A stretch of DNA of 64,000 nt from Aureliella sp046290675 (GTDB lineage: Bacteria; Planctomycetota; Planctomycetia; Pirellulales; Pirellulaceae). The position numbers and the translations under genes are program-made. Positions within the stretch are counted from its first letter, which is position 1. Each line of letters opens with the position of its first letter. Shown piece by piece: positions 17,950 through 26,344 of this stretch. A model generated the notes under the pieces. The model ran no database searches and had not been told where the DNA came from. It saw only the letters and a list, made by a program, of their open reading frames with translations. The stretch covers positions 248,001-312,000 of the forward strand of contig JBKAHA010000006.1 of NCBI GenBank assembly GCA_046290675.1, read 5' to 3'.

Positions 17950-19405
17950 GATGGTTCCGCTCGCCAAAACAGGCGGGTTGGGAGATGTATGCGGTGCCTT
18001 ACCCATCGCGCTCAGCAACCTTGGTGCAAAATGCACCGGTTTTCTGCCTGCATTTCGAAGTGCAATGCATAGCGGTCTAGCGGTCGAGCCGACCGACCAT
18101 ACGTTCACCGTTGAGCTGCCCAACAAGCATGTAGCTTGCAGGCTGCTGAAGACGACGTTGCCCGGAAGCGAAGTCGTGGTTTACCTGATTGACCAGCCGC
18201 AATACTTCGACCGCGACGGTTTGTACTCAGATGCGTCCGGCGAGTATCGCGATAGCTGCGAACGGTTTAGCTTCTTTTGTCGTGCGGTGGTCGAAGCAAT
18301 TGACCATCTCAAGATTCCGGTCGATATCTTACATTGCCACGATTGGCAAACGGGATTGCTGCCCGCCTACTTGAAAACGAATTTCGCGTCGAAGCCTTGG
18401 ATGGAGCAAGCTAGGTCGGTGATGACCATCCACAACCTTGCTTATCAAGGGAGATTTTGGCATCTCGACATGCCGTTAACAGGGCTTGATTGGCAGTATT
18501 TCAACTGGGAGCAGATGGAGTTTCACGGCGAACTGAATCTGCTCAAAACGGGCATTGTCTTCGCGGACCGCGTCACCACGGTGAGCCCAACCTATGCTCG
18601 TGAAATTACGACGCCTGAGTTTGGATGCGGATTGGAGAAAACCATTGCATCTCGCGGTGAGAGCTTGCTTGGGATCGTGAATGGCGTCGACTATGCGGAG
18701 TGGAATCCTGCTGAAGATCGGTTCCTACCTGTCCAATACGATCACAATAATTGGCAGGAGGGAAAGGCTGCGTGCAAGGCCCAGATTCAGGCCGAGTTTG
18801 GCCTAGAGCAACGGAGTGATGTTCCACTTGTGGGTATTGTCAGCCGGATGGCCGATCAAAAGGGTTGGGACCTGATCATCCCAATGCTCCTCCATTGGGC
18901 CGCGGATCGCGACGTTCAGTGGACAATTCTGGGCACCGGAGAAAAAAAATATGAAAATCAATTGGAGGAACTGGCAAGGGTTCACCCGCAGCGAGTTGGC
19001 GTAAAAATAGCGTTTTCCGAAGCTCTCGCGCACCAAATCGAGGCCGCAAGTGACCTGTTTCTAATGCCCAGCCGCTATGAGCCGTGTGGCTTAAATCAGC
19101 TTTACAGCCTCAAGTACGGAGCGGTTCCCGTCGTAAATCGGACTGGAGGCCTAGCAGATACCGTAACCGATACGAATGACGCAACGCTAGCGGATGATGC
19201 AGCTACCGGTTTCGTATGCGAGCACTACTCAGTGCATGCACTCGACCAAACCCTATCGCGAGCCGTAGAAACCTATTTGCATCGCAAGGACATATGGGCT
19301 CAAATTGTAAAAGCCGGCATGAGCCAGGACTGGTCTTGGGAGTCCAGCGCTCGTGAATACCTGAAGCTCTATGAGCAAATGGTTGCAACGCCGGACCATG
19401 CATAG
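17915..19405 (+). CDS. glgA: Glycogen synthase (ADP-glucose-dependent, GT5)
   Basis: Transfers glucose from ADP-glucose to alpha-1,4-glucan chains in the cytosol. 496 residues, the normal length. KTGGLGDV (18-25) binds ADP-glucose; TIHNLAYQG and the C-terminal SRYEPCGLNQLYSLKYG, then TGGLADTV, are family signatures. GTG 17915 has AGGA 8 nt upstream; the TTG at 17909 would be too close to it. It is followed 87 bp later by a GalT-like gene that probably acts on the same sugar nucleotide, so the two likely form an operon. Confidence 0.95.
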   Translation: MNALNVVTVSSEMVPLAKTGGLGDVCGALPIALSNLGAKCTGFLPAFRSAMHSGLAVEPTDHTFTVELPNKHVACRLLKTTLPGSEVVVYLIDQPQYFDRDGLYSDASGEYRDSCERFSFFCRAVVEAIDHLKIPVDILHCHDWQTGLLPAYLKTNFASKPWMEQARSVMTIHNLAYQGRFWHLDMPLTGLDWQYFNWEQMEFHGELNLLKTGIVFADRVTTVSPTYAREITTPEFGCGLEKTIASRGESLLGIVNGVDYAEWNPAEDRFLPVQYDHNNWQEGKAACKAQIQAEFGLEQRSDVPLVGIVSRMADQKGWDLIIPMLLHWAADRDVQWTILGTGEKKYENQLEELARVHPQRVGVKIAFSEALAHQIEAASDLFLMPSRYEPCGLNQLYSLKYGAVPVVNRTGGLADTVTDTNDATLADDAATGFVCEHYSVHALDQTLSRAVETYLHRKDIWAQIVKAGMSQDWSWESSAREYLKLYEQMVATPDHA

Positions 19406-19492
19406 ACTGCGGCTGGCGATCGTCGAAGAGGATTTTTCGACACAAGCGACTTGTTGGCTGGCCGCAAATGGAAGCGGGCGGACAATTTGCGA

Positions 19493-20578
19493 ATGATAGC
19501 GCACAGCAACACCAGTTCCCCTACACGGGAATCCGAAACCTCTAGCGAGATGCGGCATGATTGGCTAGCCGACCGCTGGGTTATCGTTGCACCTCAGCGC
19601 ACTGCCCGCCCGAATGATTTCGTAGCCGTCACACCGCAAGTCCAAAGTGCGGACGGCTGTCCATTTTGTGCTGGACGCGAAGTCGAAACACCCAGAGCCG
19701 TTGCTTCCTACCGACTCGATAACGCGTGCGGTGATGACTGGAGTGTTCGAGTCGTACCGAATAAGTTTCCCGCCGTAAATGCCGCCAAGAGCATTGGATT
19801 GCCTGAGCTCGACACAGGAGCAATGCCGGAATCAGCGGCTGATGATTCCATTGAGTTATTCCGTCGGCAGGATCTTTCTGGTGGCCATGAGGTTTTCATC
19901 GAAAGCCCGCGTCACATTCTTTCTCTGACGGAGCTTGACCGGAAAGAGGTGACGCTCGTCTTTCGAGCATATCGTGATCGGTTGGCACATTGGCTCGGCC
20001 AAGCGGGCTGTGGCTACGCCGTGCTTTTTAAGAATGTTGGTTTGGAAGCCGGTGCTTCCCTCGCTCATTCACATAGCCAATTGATTGCGACCAATATTGT
20101 TCCCACTGAGATCCAGCGAACAATCGACAGAATGCGGATCTATGAGCGTAAAGAGAAGACATGCGTCTTCACACGCATGTTGGAGAACGAGCTCGAGCAG
20201 CAAGTTCGTATTGTTGAAGAGACACCAGACTTTGTCGCCTTCTGCCCTTTCGCGAGCCGAACGCCTTCGCTGGTGCAGATTATGCCACGTAAGCAATCCA
20301 GCCAGTTTGAACGAATGGATCGATTTCAAATCGAGCAACTTGCCTGGTTAACGCACCGGATGCTGCGGCGGATTGAAAAGTGTTTTCCAGACGCGTCCTA
20401 CAATTTTGTGATTCATACCGCACCACGAAGTGTCGGAGACGCTTCTTTCTTTCATTGGCGGATGGAATTGTTCCCGCGGCTAACTAAAGTAGCCGGATTC
20501 GAATGGGGAAGTGATTGCTACATCAATCCGCTCACCCCTGAAGCGGCAGCTCAACAGCTCCGCCAAGTTGGTGTTTAG
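19493..20578 (+). CDS. GalT-like HIT nucleotidyltransferase, probably ADP-glucose phosphorylase type
   Basis: 361 residues. The N-terminal half has a zinc site beginning CPFC (56-59). The active-site motif is HSHSQ at 192-196, where classical galactose-1-phosphate uridylyltransferase has HPHGQ. HSHSQ is what the plant ADP-glucose phosphorylase (At5g18200 type) carries. Position right after glgA favours ADP-glucose chemistry over galactose metabolism; no galK or galE is seen. The start is uncertain: ATG 19493 was chosen, while ATG 19550 (MRHDWLADRW) would begin at the conserved domain. Cytosolic. Confidence 0.85.
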   Translation: MIAHSNTSSPTRESETSSEMRHDWLADRWVIVAPQRTARPNDFVAVTPQVQSADGCPFCAGREVETPRAVASYRLDNACGDDWSVRVVPNKFPAVNAAKSIGLPELDTGAMPESAADDSIELFRRQDLSGGHEVFIESPRHILSLTELDRKEVTLVFRAYRDRLAHWLGQAGCGYAVLFKNVGLEAGASLAHSHSQLIATNIVPTEIQRTIDRMRIYERKEKTCVFTRMLENELEQQVRIVEETPDFVAFCPFASRTPSLVQIMPRKQSSQFERMDRFQIEQLAWLTHRMLRRIEKCFPDASYNFVIHTAPRSVGDASFFHWRMELFPRLTKVAGFEWGSDCYINPLTPEAAAQQLRQVGV

Positions 20579-20713
20579 TTGAAAGCGATCCTCAGCTTCT
20601 ATTCCCTGCGTCCGCGTAGATGCAGAGATACACCCCGACTGGTTTGAGCAGGCGTACTCGCCCGCGCAAATCGGTAACCGCTTTATTCCGGACGCGATCC
20701 GGTTGGAATTTGC

Positions 20714-21988
20714 ATGGCAAAAGTGAAGCAGCGCCGCGAAGACTTCGTGGTGCGAGAAGTTACCAATCTACGACTGGCCGATGGTGATTTCTCCGTCTAC
20801 CGACTTGAGAAATCGGGAATTGGCACATCTGAGGCGATGCAGCGTATCGCGCGAGCCTGGGATCTATCGAATTCTCAGTTGCGATTCGGTGGCCGTAAGG
20901 ATCGCCATGCGATTACATCGCAGACCGTCACCATTTTGAATGGGCCTGCGCAGGACTTCGAAGCCGAGAATTTTTCACTTCGGTATTTAGGCTCCGCTGC
21001 CGCCGCGATGAACGCGAAGGCGATTGTGGCTAACGATTTCGAGCTAACGATCCGAGATCTGGACGCCCTCGCCGCCGAGCGTGTGTCTCAAACACTGCAG
21101 AATGCAAACTTTGCAATCCCAAACTATTTTGACCTGCAACGTTTCGGTTCCGTGACCAGTGAAGGAAACTTTGCTGCCGTCCCGTGGTGTTTAGGTGACT
21201 ACGAGAAAGCCGTCTACTACGCACTTGCGGAGCACACGCCGCAGGATTCGGCTCCAGAGCGTGAGCAACGTGCCATATTGCGCGACCATTGGAAAGATTG
21301 GCCAGCCTGCAAAGCTCGACTAGATCGGAGTAATCGTCGCAGTGTGGTGACGTATCTGGTTGATCACCCGGAGGGGTTCAAAAAAGCGGCTGGGCTCATT
21401 CAACGCGATATGCGAAGCATCTACGTTTCGGCGCTCCAGTCGCGGATATGGAACGAGACGGTAAGCCGGATCATCCAAGAGTCACTTCGCGTTCAATCGA
21501 ATGACGGCGTTCAATCGAATAGCGACGTTCAATTGCAAGGCGATCCGATTCATGCAGGGGGCACGCTCAGGATCCAGAAGTCGCCAGCGGGTTCCCTCGC
21601 GTATCCTGCATCGGCAGAAGCCGTCGAAGGACTGGGAGAGATGCCTCAACTCCCGACGCACCTTCCGCTTCCTTCTGCGCGGCCCACAAAATGGCCTGAA
21701 GGAATCCGCGAGAAACTAAACGCAGTTTGTGCGGAGTTTGGTCTAACGCTACACAAGCTGCGTCTGTCCTATCCTCGCGATGTCTTCTTTTCTCGTGCAG
21801 CTCGTCCGACTCGATTAATTCCCGAGCGGGTGGAGTGCGAGATCGAGGCGGACGAACTATCTGATGCCGAGAAGTCGAAGGCCGTTCTACGATTCCGATT
21901 ACAGCCTGGGCAATATGCGACCACTGTGATCAAAAGCCTGATGTTAATTTGCAACCAGCAGGACGACGACGACGCGGCGTTGGCATAA
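20714..21988 (+). CDS. truD: tRNA pseudouridine synthase D
   Basis: Makes pseudouridine 13 in tRNA. 424 residues. The family motif GGRKDRHA (59-66) contains the catalytic Asp63. PNYFDLQRFG and a conserved GVLRL-like C-terminal strand region follow. Between the TRUD core (RIWNETVSRII) and the later part is a low-complexity linker (VQSNDGVQSNSDVQ) arising from a short tandem DNA repeat at about 21491-21533. ATG 20714 lacks a strong Shine-Dalgarno. It is convergent with the jetC end, with a hairpin on the stop codon. Confidence 0.92.
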   Translation: MAKVKQRREDFVVREVTNLRLADGDFSVYRLEKSGIGTSEAMQRIARAWDLSNSQLRFGGRKDRHAITSQTVTILNGPAQDFEAENFSLRYLGSAAAAMNAKAIVANDFELTIRDLDALAAERVSQTLQNANFAIPNYFDLQRFGSVTSEGNFAAVPWCLGDYEKAVYYALAEHTPQDSAPEREQRAILRDHWKDWPACKARLDRSNRRSVVTYLVDHPEGFKKAAGLIQRDMRSIYVSALQSRIWNETVSRIIQESLRVQSNDGVQSNSDVQLQGDPIHAGGTLRIQKSPAGSLAYPASAEAVEGLGEMPQLPTHLPLPSARPTKWPEGIREKLNAVCAEFGLTLHKLRLSYPRDVFFSRAARPTRLIPERVECEIEADELSDAEKSKAVLRFRLQPGQYATTVIKSLMLICNQQDDDDAALA

Positions 21989-21996
21989 TGCCAACG
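21978..21996. terminator. Palindromic hairpin at the truD/jetC junction
   Basis: CGTTGGCAT and ATGCCAACG are perfect arms around a single A and include the truD TAA. There is no T-tract, so the terminator role for the convergent genes is only likely. Confidence 0.45.
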
Positions 21997-22029
21997 GGCG
22001 TGCAATGGAATCCTGACCGCAATTCGTGA

Positions 22030-25000
22030 TTATCGTGGCTTAGCGGTCGCAAGCTGACGATTTGGTTCATCCGATCCAGACTGTTTGCCTGCCATGGCGT
22101 TTTCGTAGTCTTCTGCAGTCATCGAGATGATATCACTCGTGCGCGTCGACTCATTTTTGACTGTGTGTAGATAGCAGCCAACGTATGGTTCGGTTATGCG
22201 AGCCTTGGCGTCCAACGGTGCTACGATGAGTAATTGCAAGCCGAACTTCTCGAAAAGCTGCAGCGCATATTCAGCGTAGCGGTCGTCGACTTTCGAGAAC
22301 ATTTCGTCAACGACGACAAAATGAAAGCGATCGTCATCATCCTGACTGGGGTCAATATCGAATTGGTACGCAATTGCGGCCACCAGGATGGTAAAGGCCA
22401 ATTTGGCTTTCTCGCCGCCAGACTGGCCGGAGCTATCTTCGTAGCAACTCCTCTCTTCTCCACTAATGCTTTCCAACTCACGAGCGGTGAAATCAAACCA
22501 ACGTCGCACATCGGTTACTTTTTCACGCCAACGCTCTTCGTCGCGGAAGCGAGCGATCAGCTTCTCAATCCGTTTGAAGCGAGCCTCATCGGCTTGGGCG
22601 TCGCCATCGAAGGAGTCGTCTAAGCACTCGCGAAGCAACGATTGGAAATCGCGAATTTCGCGGTCGCTGACGTTCCGCGGCTCCAGCCTCATGTGGGTGC
22701 CAGCCCGATACTCCAGTTGCTCGAGCGAAGCGTTGAGGACTTCGATCTTGGAAATGATTTCCTGTCGCTCACACTGCAGAGCCGCGTGGAAGACCCCAAT
22801 CTCTTGGATCACTTTGTCATTCAAGCGTTCCTGGAACCGCTGTTCGTATTTTGGAAGATCGTCTTTGCGGAGCTGTTCGAGTAAGCCGATAAAGCCGTCC
22901 AAGTACAAGAGGTCCGCACGCAGATCATTCTTCTCTTCAGGGCTATCGCTCAGGAATTTTTGCATGGCCCGAATGATATCCGCTTGTAAAGGCTCCGTCT
23001 GAGAACTCAAGCGATTCAAGGCCTGCTGGATGTCCTGGGTGGCACGGTGCTGGAGCTCATTGAAGTCTAGAATGTCGGTGAGCTTCGCTAACTCTGCTCC
23101 GAGAGTTTCTTCTAGCTGTTCGAACATGACAACATGTTCGTTCAGCGAGCCATCGGCGCGGCGTTGCTCCAGCACGGATTCATATTTCTCACGTAAGTGA
23201 GCCGACTGTTGACTTTCGCGAAGCATATTGGTTTCGGTTGCAACGGAGTCATCTCGCTCTTGCTGAGCCTTCCTGCGTCGCTCGGTTATCGAATCGAGCC
23301 GTTCACGCAGGAGACGCACCGTGTCGTTTGATTCCTCGATGGCTTTGCGTTCCTGTTCGAGCTTCGCAATTTCGCCTTCATGCCGATGCGTATCGACGGC
23401 ATCAAAATCGTTGAAGCTCTGGACCGTTTCGATCGCAGACAGCTGTTTGGAGATTCGCTTGGATTGAGTCTCTAGCTCTTGAATCTCCTCCAAAATGCTT
23501 GCTTCCTCCTCGCGCGAATCGGCAAGGCTGGAATGCAGGTCGGTCAGTTGGCGAGCGTTGTCCCATCCGAGCACAAATCGGCGTGGGTCGCTCGAGTGGT
23601 CGCGGTCATCCTTTTCGTGATTCTGCTTTCCAAATTTAACATGGCGTTCTTTGGTAATGGCCAGGCCGGGAGCCCTTTGGAATTGCTCTAAAGACTCACA
23701 GCAGCGGAAGTCATAACGACTGGCTAGCTGTGCTTGGATCCACGCTGCTAGGCGATGCTCGTCAAGTAGCTTGAGTTTACGAACCAGCGAGTCCGAGTGA
23801 AGTTTTCCCGCAGCCTTGGGTGGTGCCGACTCTACTGCTCTGGAGTAAACAAGCTTTTGTCCGCGACCACGGCGGTCAACTAAGCGATGATTGTTTACGT
23901 ATTGGCTAACCGCACGATAATGCTCGTCCGGCACGATCATCGTCAACGCAAACCGACGCAGCACGAGTTCGATGGCAGGCTGCCACTCTAGAGCGTCTTC
24001 AGCAACGGCAATGAGCTCACACGCAAATGGTAGCTCCGAAGCGTCTAGGCCCAGTTCGCGAGCCATCTCATCGCGTAGCTCTGCCAGCCAGCCAGGTAGG
24101 TTCCCTGGCTGTTGCTCGAGGAATTGAATCTGCGTCTGTTCTTCGTCCAGTTTCGACCGAACCGCCGTCAGTCTACGAGCGAGCTCGAGTCGTTTGCTAG
24201 CGATTTCCGTGGACCGGTGCGTCTGATCTTCGTGGACGGCTTCGAGCGCTTCGGGTAAGCGTTCGAAGTCTTCTCGGCCGTTGATGACGTACTCCAATCC
24301 GGCTTGTTTGACCGCTGCGAGTAGACGACTGCGCTCCCGTTTCTTTCCGCTCAGCATGGCGTGCTGTGTTTCGAGCTGCAGTGGAAGCTGTCTTAGACGT
24401 TCGCCGCCGGTGGTATCGATCTCGTTGCGGATTTGCCGCTGGCTGTTCTCTAACTGTTCGATCTCGTCATCGAGCTGAAGCTTACGTTTTCGAGATTTCT
24501 CCAGTTGATCGGCATTGCCAAGGATTCGCGGCTCAAGCCAGTCCATCGCTTTCTGCTTGAAGAAGCTATCTGTCGCATCAAGTTGTTGTTGGTACAGCGA
24601 CAGTTCAGATGTCAGTTTATTGAGTTTGGTCGAAGCCGTCTCGATTGGCTCAAGCAGCTCAATCTGACGCCGAGCTCGAACCAAAGACTGATGCGCTTGG
24701 CTGAGCTGACTGAAGTGACTTAATAGATTTTCGATTCGATCACGCCATGGCTTGCCTTCGAGCATGTGGTCGCGGATGAAGCGATTCAGACTCTGGATGT
24801 CTTTGACTGCAACCGTTTGGTTGAAGATGTCCATCGCCTTTGCACGCATGCCCGTTTTTTTGGCGACCCAGGGTTGGTATTCGCTGTACTTGGTGGTTGC
24901 CTTGAAGCCACGTTCGATCAGTTGCTTGCGAATCTTCTCGCTACGGGTAAGTCCGGCGAGGTCATCGGCGATACTCTTCTCGCACTCAGCGAATGCATAG

Positions 25001-25446
25001 GTTTTATCGACATCGCCATCGCCCAAAATCTGTAGGACTTGGGCTACAGTGAACATATCGCCGGTGCTCTCACGCTCGAAACATGCCAGCAGCACTGAAT
25101 AGTGTTTGTCGTCGCCGCGCAGGTAGTCGGTGACTGAGCCAGCTTCATCATCGCTGGAGCGACCACATGCGCCTCGGATATAGGTCCGCTCATCACGTTC
25201 GCGTTTCTTTGCCCCGGCCGCCACGTTGTAATTGCGTACGCCAGGCTGGACGAGCAGCGTCAACAGCGTATCCACCAGAGTCGATTTTCCCGAGCCGTTC
25301 TGGCCAACCAGAAGCGAAGTTTTCCCCTCAGGCGCGAGTTGATAGACTTTGCCGCTCGTGCTGTCGAACGTGCCCCAGTTGGTGACTTCAAGTTTCTTGA
25401 GCCGGAATCCAGGACGCAGGTTGGGGATCCAATCAGATGTTTCCAT
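22030..25446 (-). CDS. jetC: JetC-like SMC/MukB-type ATPase (Wadjet family)
   Basis: 1138 residues. The ATPase head is split: Walker A VGQNGSGKST at 47-56, and near the C-terminus the SGGEKAKLAF signature and Walker B FVVVDEMFSKVD. Between lie long coiled coils (about 240-480 and 620-1000) around a hinge region. The head start NWGTFDSTSGKVYQL and the size match COG4913/JetC, the motor of the Wadjet plasmid-defence complex and related MksBEF condensins. It would form a dimer with JetA as kleisin and JetB as kite partner on DNA. It is the last gene of the operon; a jetD nuclease gene is not found after it. ATG 25446 lacks a clear Shine-Dalgarno. Confidence 0.92.
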   Translation of the reverse strand: METSDWIPNLRPGFRLKKLEVTNWGTFDSTSGKVYQLAPEGKTSLLVGQNGSGKSTLVDTLLTLLVQPGVRNYNVAAGAKKRERDERTYIRGACGRSSDDEAGSVTDYLRGDDKHYSVLLACFERESTGDMFTVAQVLQILGDGDVDKTYAFAECEKSIADDLAGLTRSEKIRKQLIERGFKATTKYSEYQPWVAKKTGMRAKAMDIFNQTVAVKDIQSLNRFIRDHMLEGKPWRDRIENLLSHFSQLSQAHQSLVRARRQIELLEPIETASTKLNKLTSELSLYQQQLDATDSFFKQKAMDWLEPRILGNADQLEKSRKRKLQLDDEIEQLENSQRQIRNEIDTTGGERLRQLPLQLETQHAMLSGKKRERSRLLAAVKQAGLEYVINGREDFERLPEALEAVHEDQTHRSTEIASKRLELARRLTAVRSKLDEEQTQIQFLEQQPGNLPGWLAELRDEMARELGLDASELPFACELIAVAEDALEWQPAIELVLRRFALTMIVPDEHYRAVSQYVNNHRLVDRRGRGQKLVYSRAVESAPPKAAGKLHSDSLVRKLKLLDEHRLAAWIQAQLASRYDFRCCESLEQFQRAPGLAITKERHVKFGKQNHEKDDRDHSSDPRRFVLGWDNARQLTDLHSSLADSREEEASILEEIQELETQSKRISKQLSAIETVQSFNDFDAVDTHRHEGEIAKLEQERKAIEESNDTVRLLRERLDSITERRRKAQQERDDSVATETNMLRESQQSAHLREKYESVLEQRRADGSLNEHVVMFEQLEETLGAELAKLTDILDFNELQHRATQDIQQALNRLSSQTEPLQADIIRAMQKFLSDSPEEKNDLRADLLYLDGFIGLLEQLRKDDLPKYEQRFQERLNDKVIQEIGVFHAALQCERQEIISKIEVLNASLEQLEYRAGTHMRLEPRNVSDREIRDFQSLLRECLDDSFDGDAQADEARFKRIEKLIARFRDEERWREKVTDVRRWFDFTARELESISGEERSCYEDSSGQSGGEKAKLAFTILVAAIAYQFDIDPSQDDDDRFHFVVVDEMFSKVDDRYAEYALQLFEKFGLQLLIVAPLDAKARITEPYVGCYLHTVKNESTRTSDIISMTAEDYENAMAGKQSGSDEPNRQLATAKPR

Positions 25447-25553
25447 GACGGTCTATGTCGGCGGTGAGATATGGTTCAAAAGGCTTCTGGTGCCTGGGGG
25501 AACCGACGAGTCAATCCAGAAGTTCGTCGGCTATCTTCTTTGTGCGATCGTCG

Positions 25554-26171
25554 CTATTTGGGACTGGATGGTTTTTCCGCCGGATCTGATTCTGGTACGA
25601 GCTGTTGCTTCAGGTTTTCCAGTTCCGACACCGGAATGCGGGCTTTGAGAATACGGCGTACTTCCCAGCATCCTGCCGCATCGCCGAAACGCGTCACAAA
25701 CTTGAGCGTCTCCAGCTTGCGAAACGCGGTCTCAAGCGTCTTCGATAACCGGACTTCGTCTTCCTTCGATGGAAAGAACGACTTCCAGCTTTCGAGCAGC
25801 TCGGCTTGCGACACCACGCAGCGGTGATTATCCAGATCTTCTTCCTCGAATCGACGTAGATGCTCGCGAAGTAGCACACACAGAAGCGTTGTGTCGTAAC
25901 CCAGTCGTGTTCGCCGGAACAGGCGTGGGAGATTCCCATATTCTCCCGGGGCTTCCAGTTCGGTTAACTGGCGGACGAATGCGAGTCCCTCGGGTTCGTC
26001 TACGATCAGAAGCAATCCAATACGCGCAAAATAATCCTTGAGCGGGGACTGGTATCGAAGTACGAGGTCCCATCCGTTGTCGTCGCTGTAGACAACGCCT
26101 TGCAAGAGCCGGACGGCTGCGAAACTCCAGTCCTTGTAGGCAGGGAGATCTTCGGTGGCTTGGTCAATCAC
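25554..26171 (-). CDS. jetB: JetB-like kite subunit (DUF4194)
   Basis: 205 residues. The N-terminus (AAVRLLQGVVYSDD, then YFARIGLLLIVDEPEGLAFV) and the central RLGYDTTLLCVLLREHL are typical of DUF4194, the winged-helix kite component (MukE/MksE-like) of Wadjet type I. GTG 26171 is preceded by AGGAA at 6 nt. The acidic/proline tail (PESDPAEKPSSPK) is of unknown use. Gap to jetC 107 bp, to jetA 173 bp; both are larger than in most jet operons. Confidence 0.9.
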   Translation of the reverse strand: MIDQATEDLPAYKDWSFAAVRLLQGVVYSDDNGWDLVLRYQSPLKDYFARIGLLLIVDEPEGLAFVRQLTELEAPGEYGNLPRLFRRTRLGYDTTLLCVLLREHLRRFEEEDLDNHRCVVSQAELLESWKSFFPSKEDEVRLSKTLETAFRKLETLKFVTRFGDAAGCWEVRRILKARIPVSELENLKQQLVPESDPAEKPSSPK

Positions 26172-26311
26172 GTTGTGTTCCTGAATTGTCAGCGCCAGAT
26201 CACCGGAGCGTCTTGGGCCTGGCGATGCGATGCGTAAGTGGGGGCAAGTGGCTGCAAGTTGGATTGGAAATGGATTGCGGTTCGTACAGAGGATTGAAGT
26301 TCGATCTTTCC

Positions 26312-26332
26312 GGCTAAGGCGTGGCTTTAGCC
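26312..26332. repeat. Small hairpin between jetA and jetB
   Basis: GGCTAA and TTAGCC are 6-bp arms around 9 nt, in the spacer between jetA stop and jetB start. It could slow transcription or be mRNA structure; there is no T-tract. Confidence 0.3.
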
Positions 26333-26344
26333 TTGCCTTTCAAT

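Noticed and set aside
21989..22029. A jetD gene between jetC and truD
   Set aside because: Only 41 bp separate the two stops; no frame in the region encodes a TOPRIM or DUF2220 protein.
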